Of a stretch of 64,000 bases of DNA, positions 62,725 through 64,000 are shown piece by piece. The notes under the pieces were generated by a model. The model was not told where the DNA came from. It ran no database searches and saw nothing but the letters and a program-made list of their open reading frames with translations. The position numbers and the translations under genes are program-made. The DNA lies in the NCBI GenBank assembly GCA_018266175.1, contig JAFEAY010000025.1:124001-188000 (forward strand), in the 5' to 3' direction. Origin of the DNA: Candidatus Dependentiae bacterium. GTDB taxonomy: Bacteria; Babelota; Babeliae; Babelales; RVW-14. Each line of letters starts with the position of its first letter. Positions within the stretch are counted from its first letter, which is position 1.

Positions 62725-64000
62725 ATGATACAAATATCCCTCTATTCAATCCTCTTCGTCACAGCGCTGACATCCTCAACACTTATTGGTATGCAATCGA
62801 ATATTATTAATCACGATGAGATTTCAGAACGAATAACACTTCATGCAATGGGGTTTTCTCAAGAAAATATCGATAAACTTTTCAAAAGTAACTGCACCCT
62901 AGAAACTGTTCAACAACTCTTAGGACTTGATATGAGCGTTCAAGAAATTATTGATCAATTCAGTGCAACCTTACCTCAACATGATGTTGCAATTCAAAAT
63001 CAATCATCTGATCCGGATGGAAAAAATGAGATGATTGAAGATAATGTTGAAGAAGAATCAAGCAAAGGAATAAATCAAGTAATTATAGGACTCAATACAA
63101 TGGGTTATCCTCTTGGAACAATTAATTGGTGGCAAACTTCCGGCTATAACTTAGATACAATTTTTGAATTGCGTAAAGCTGGTATACCGCTTCAAGAAAT
63201 TCTCAATATTTTTGAAAAAGAAGATCAAATCGATAAAGATGAATGGAGTGACCAAATTTCTTCTCATATAAATCTTGAGTCTGTGAAATTGAAACGTACA
63301 AATAATGAGTTCACACGGAGTGAATGTACTCAAGAACAAAAGGAATTACAGAATGAACTCTTACGAAAAGTATGGGAAAACTTTTCAGACGAAGAGCTAC
63401 CAAAAGAGTTGGAAAGCGACATTATCATGACTGAAAATCACGATTCAAATTTTCAAGAATCAACTGATAATCAAAAGCCTGTAAAGCCAAAACTTGTCAA
63501 AATGAGACGCTCAGAAAACTTTTGCGATATTTCTGAAGTAATAAGTGAAGATGATATTTTAAACGACTGCATTCAACGAGGCAAAGATGCTTATGAAAAA
63601 GCGATAAAGCCTGGTCTTGAGCATATGCAGTTTGATCTTAAAACTCATACAACAACCTTTCTAACCTTCGCTGAAGAGATGACATTTTATTTGTTAGATA
63701 GGTCTGGTATTACCGATAACGCAAATCAAAAACATTTTGGACTTCAACTCATCGAAGCAATACTCGATTTTTACGCTCACCAAATGAACAGAACAAGAAT
63801 TACTTTTCAGAACGTCCAAAACAAACTCAATCTCTCCAAAATTTTCTCTCCAGATATCTGTTTAGACCAAGAAGCAGAAATTTTTAGAACAATCGCTTTT
63901 GAGCATGTAGATCAAACATTCTTAGCATTCGATTTCACATTTAATAACTTAAAACTAGAAAATCAAGTAATTAAAGCAGCACCACAACCTCTTGAAAAGC
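62725..64000 (+). CDS. Exported protein with two MGY/F modules (3' end beyond window)
   Basis: An open frame from ATG (GGAG upstream) through the window edge, 425 codons seen. The signal peptide is MIQISLYSILFVTALTSSTL. Two modules match the one in the previous gene: ITLHAMGFSQENIDKLF with LDMSVQEIIDQF (about 38-80), and IGLNTMGYPLGTINWWQ with AGIPLQEILNIF (about 118-165). Then comes an acidic, disordered middle and a helical domain like the C-terminal part of its neighbour (FLTFAEEMTFYLLDRSG). Function unknown. Confidence 0.8.
   Translation, partial: MIQISLYSILFVTALTSSTLIGMQSNIINHDEISERITLHAMGFSQENIDKLFKSNCTLETVQQLLGLDMSVQEIIDQFSATLPQHDVAIQNQSSDPDGKNEMIEDNVEEESSKGINQVIIGLNTMGYPLGTINWWQTSGYNLDTIFELRKAGIPLQEILNIFEKEDQIDKDEWSDQISSHINLESVKLKRTNNEFTRSECTQEQKELQNELLRKVWENFSDEELPKELESDIIMTENHDSNFQESTDNQKPVKPKLVKMRRSENFCDISEVISEDDILNDCIQRGKDAYEKAIKPGLEHMQFDLKTHTTTFLTFAEEMTFYLLDRSGITDNANQKHFGLQLIEAILDFYAHQMNRTRITFQNVQNKLNLSKIFSPDICLDQEAEIFRTIAFEHVDQTFLAFDFTFNNLKLENQVIKAAPQPLEK

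Overview
The window is an AT-rich bacterial chromosome segment that looks like a member of the candidate phylum Dependentiae (TM6) or a similarly reduced, host-associated lineage. This is inferred from gene content: ordinary bacterial core genes (polA, rpmA, secF, rho, tsaD, smpB, birA, ftsY, aspS, glyA, ftsQ-ftsA-ftsZ, rlmB, prmC) are interleaved with many exported proteins. These include ankyrin-repeat, leucine-rich-repeat and orphan proteins, almost all starting with a signal peptide or lipobox. No tRNA, rRNA, CRISPR array or insertion sequence was recognised. Operons are short, strands switch often, and several genes are coupled by 4-nt ATGA overlaps.

Layout. 1-7.5 kb: partial ruvX, polA, rpmA, secF, rho, tsaD. 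7.5-13 kb: three exported proteins on the minus strand, the largest with ankyrin repeats and a TolA-like charged C-terminus. 13.4-20.7 kb: DUF2062-smpB-birA on plus, then a minus-strand run with sppA, a rubredoxin, prmC (no ATG start), ftsY and an XTP/dITP pyrophosphatase, separated by small exported proteins. 20.8-23.5 kb: a tandem pair of small membrane proteins, an ankyrin protein and a PEBP protein. 23.6-28.8 kb: a CcdA/DsbD-type membrane domain, a NADAR-domain lipoprotein, a Fic enzyme with a four-half-site operator, a decayed duplicate of the CcdA-NADAR junction, DUF2177 and a photolyase/cryptochrome homologue lacking most Fe-S ligands. 29-36.7 kb: aspS, two paralogous ankyrin-like proteins, a coupled minus-strand pair containing an AAA+ ATPase very like the mitochondrial ATAD3 family, and an exported protein with an SP-RING-like zinc site. 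36.7-43 kb: two tandem thioredoxin reductase-thioredoxin fusions with export signals and a 1023-residue LRR protein. 43-56.9 kb: glycine-zipper proteins, glyA, a frameshifted exported protein, pgeF, two EamA transporters flanking a MutY-like glycosylase, the ftsQAZ cluster and rlmB. 57.5-64 kb: an ankyrin protein with a composite repeat, an EVE-MarR-SRPBCC operon with a well-formed promoter/operator, a deoxynucleoside kinase, a very strong terminator, and two exported proteins, the last running off the window.

How it fits together. The core genes cover replication, translation, secretion and division. The rest looks like a host-interaction layer: predicted exported repeat proteins, ADP-ribose/AMP-type enzymes (NADAR, Fic), and extracytoplasmic redox proteins. 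The most striking item is the ATAD3-like ATPase at 32350-33897. Its predicted topology (signal peptide, outside coiled coil, one membrane span, inside AAA domain) mirrors that of mitochondrial ATAD3, and it is translationally coupled to a membrane protein of unknown family.
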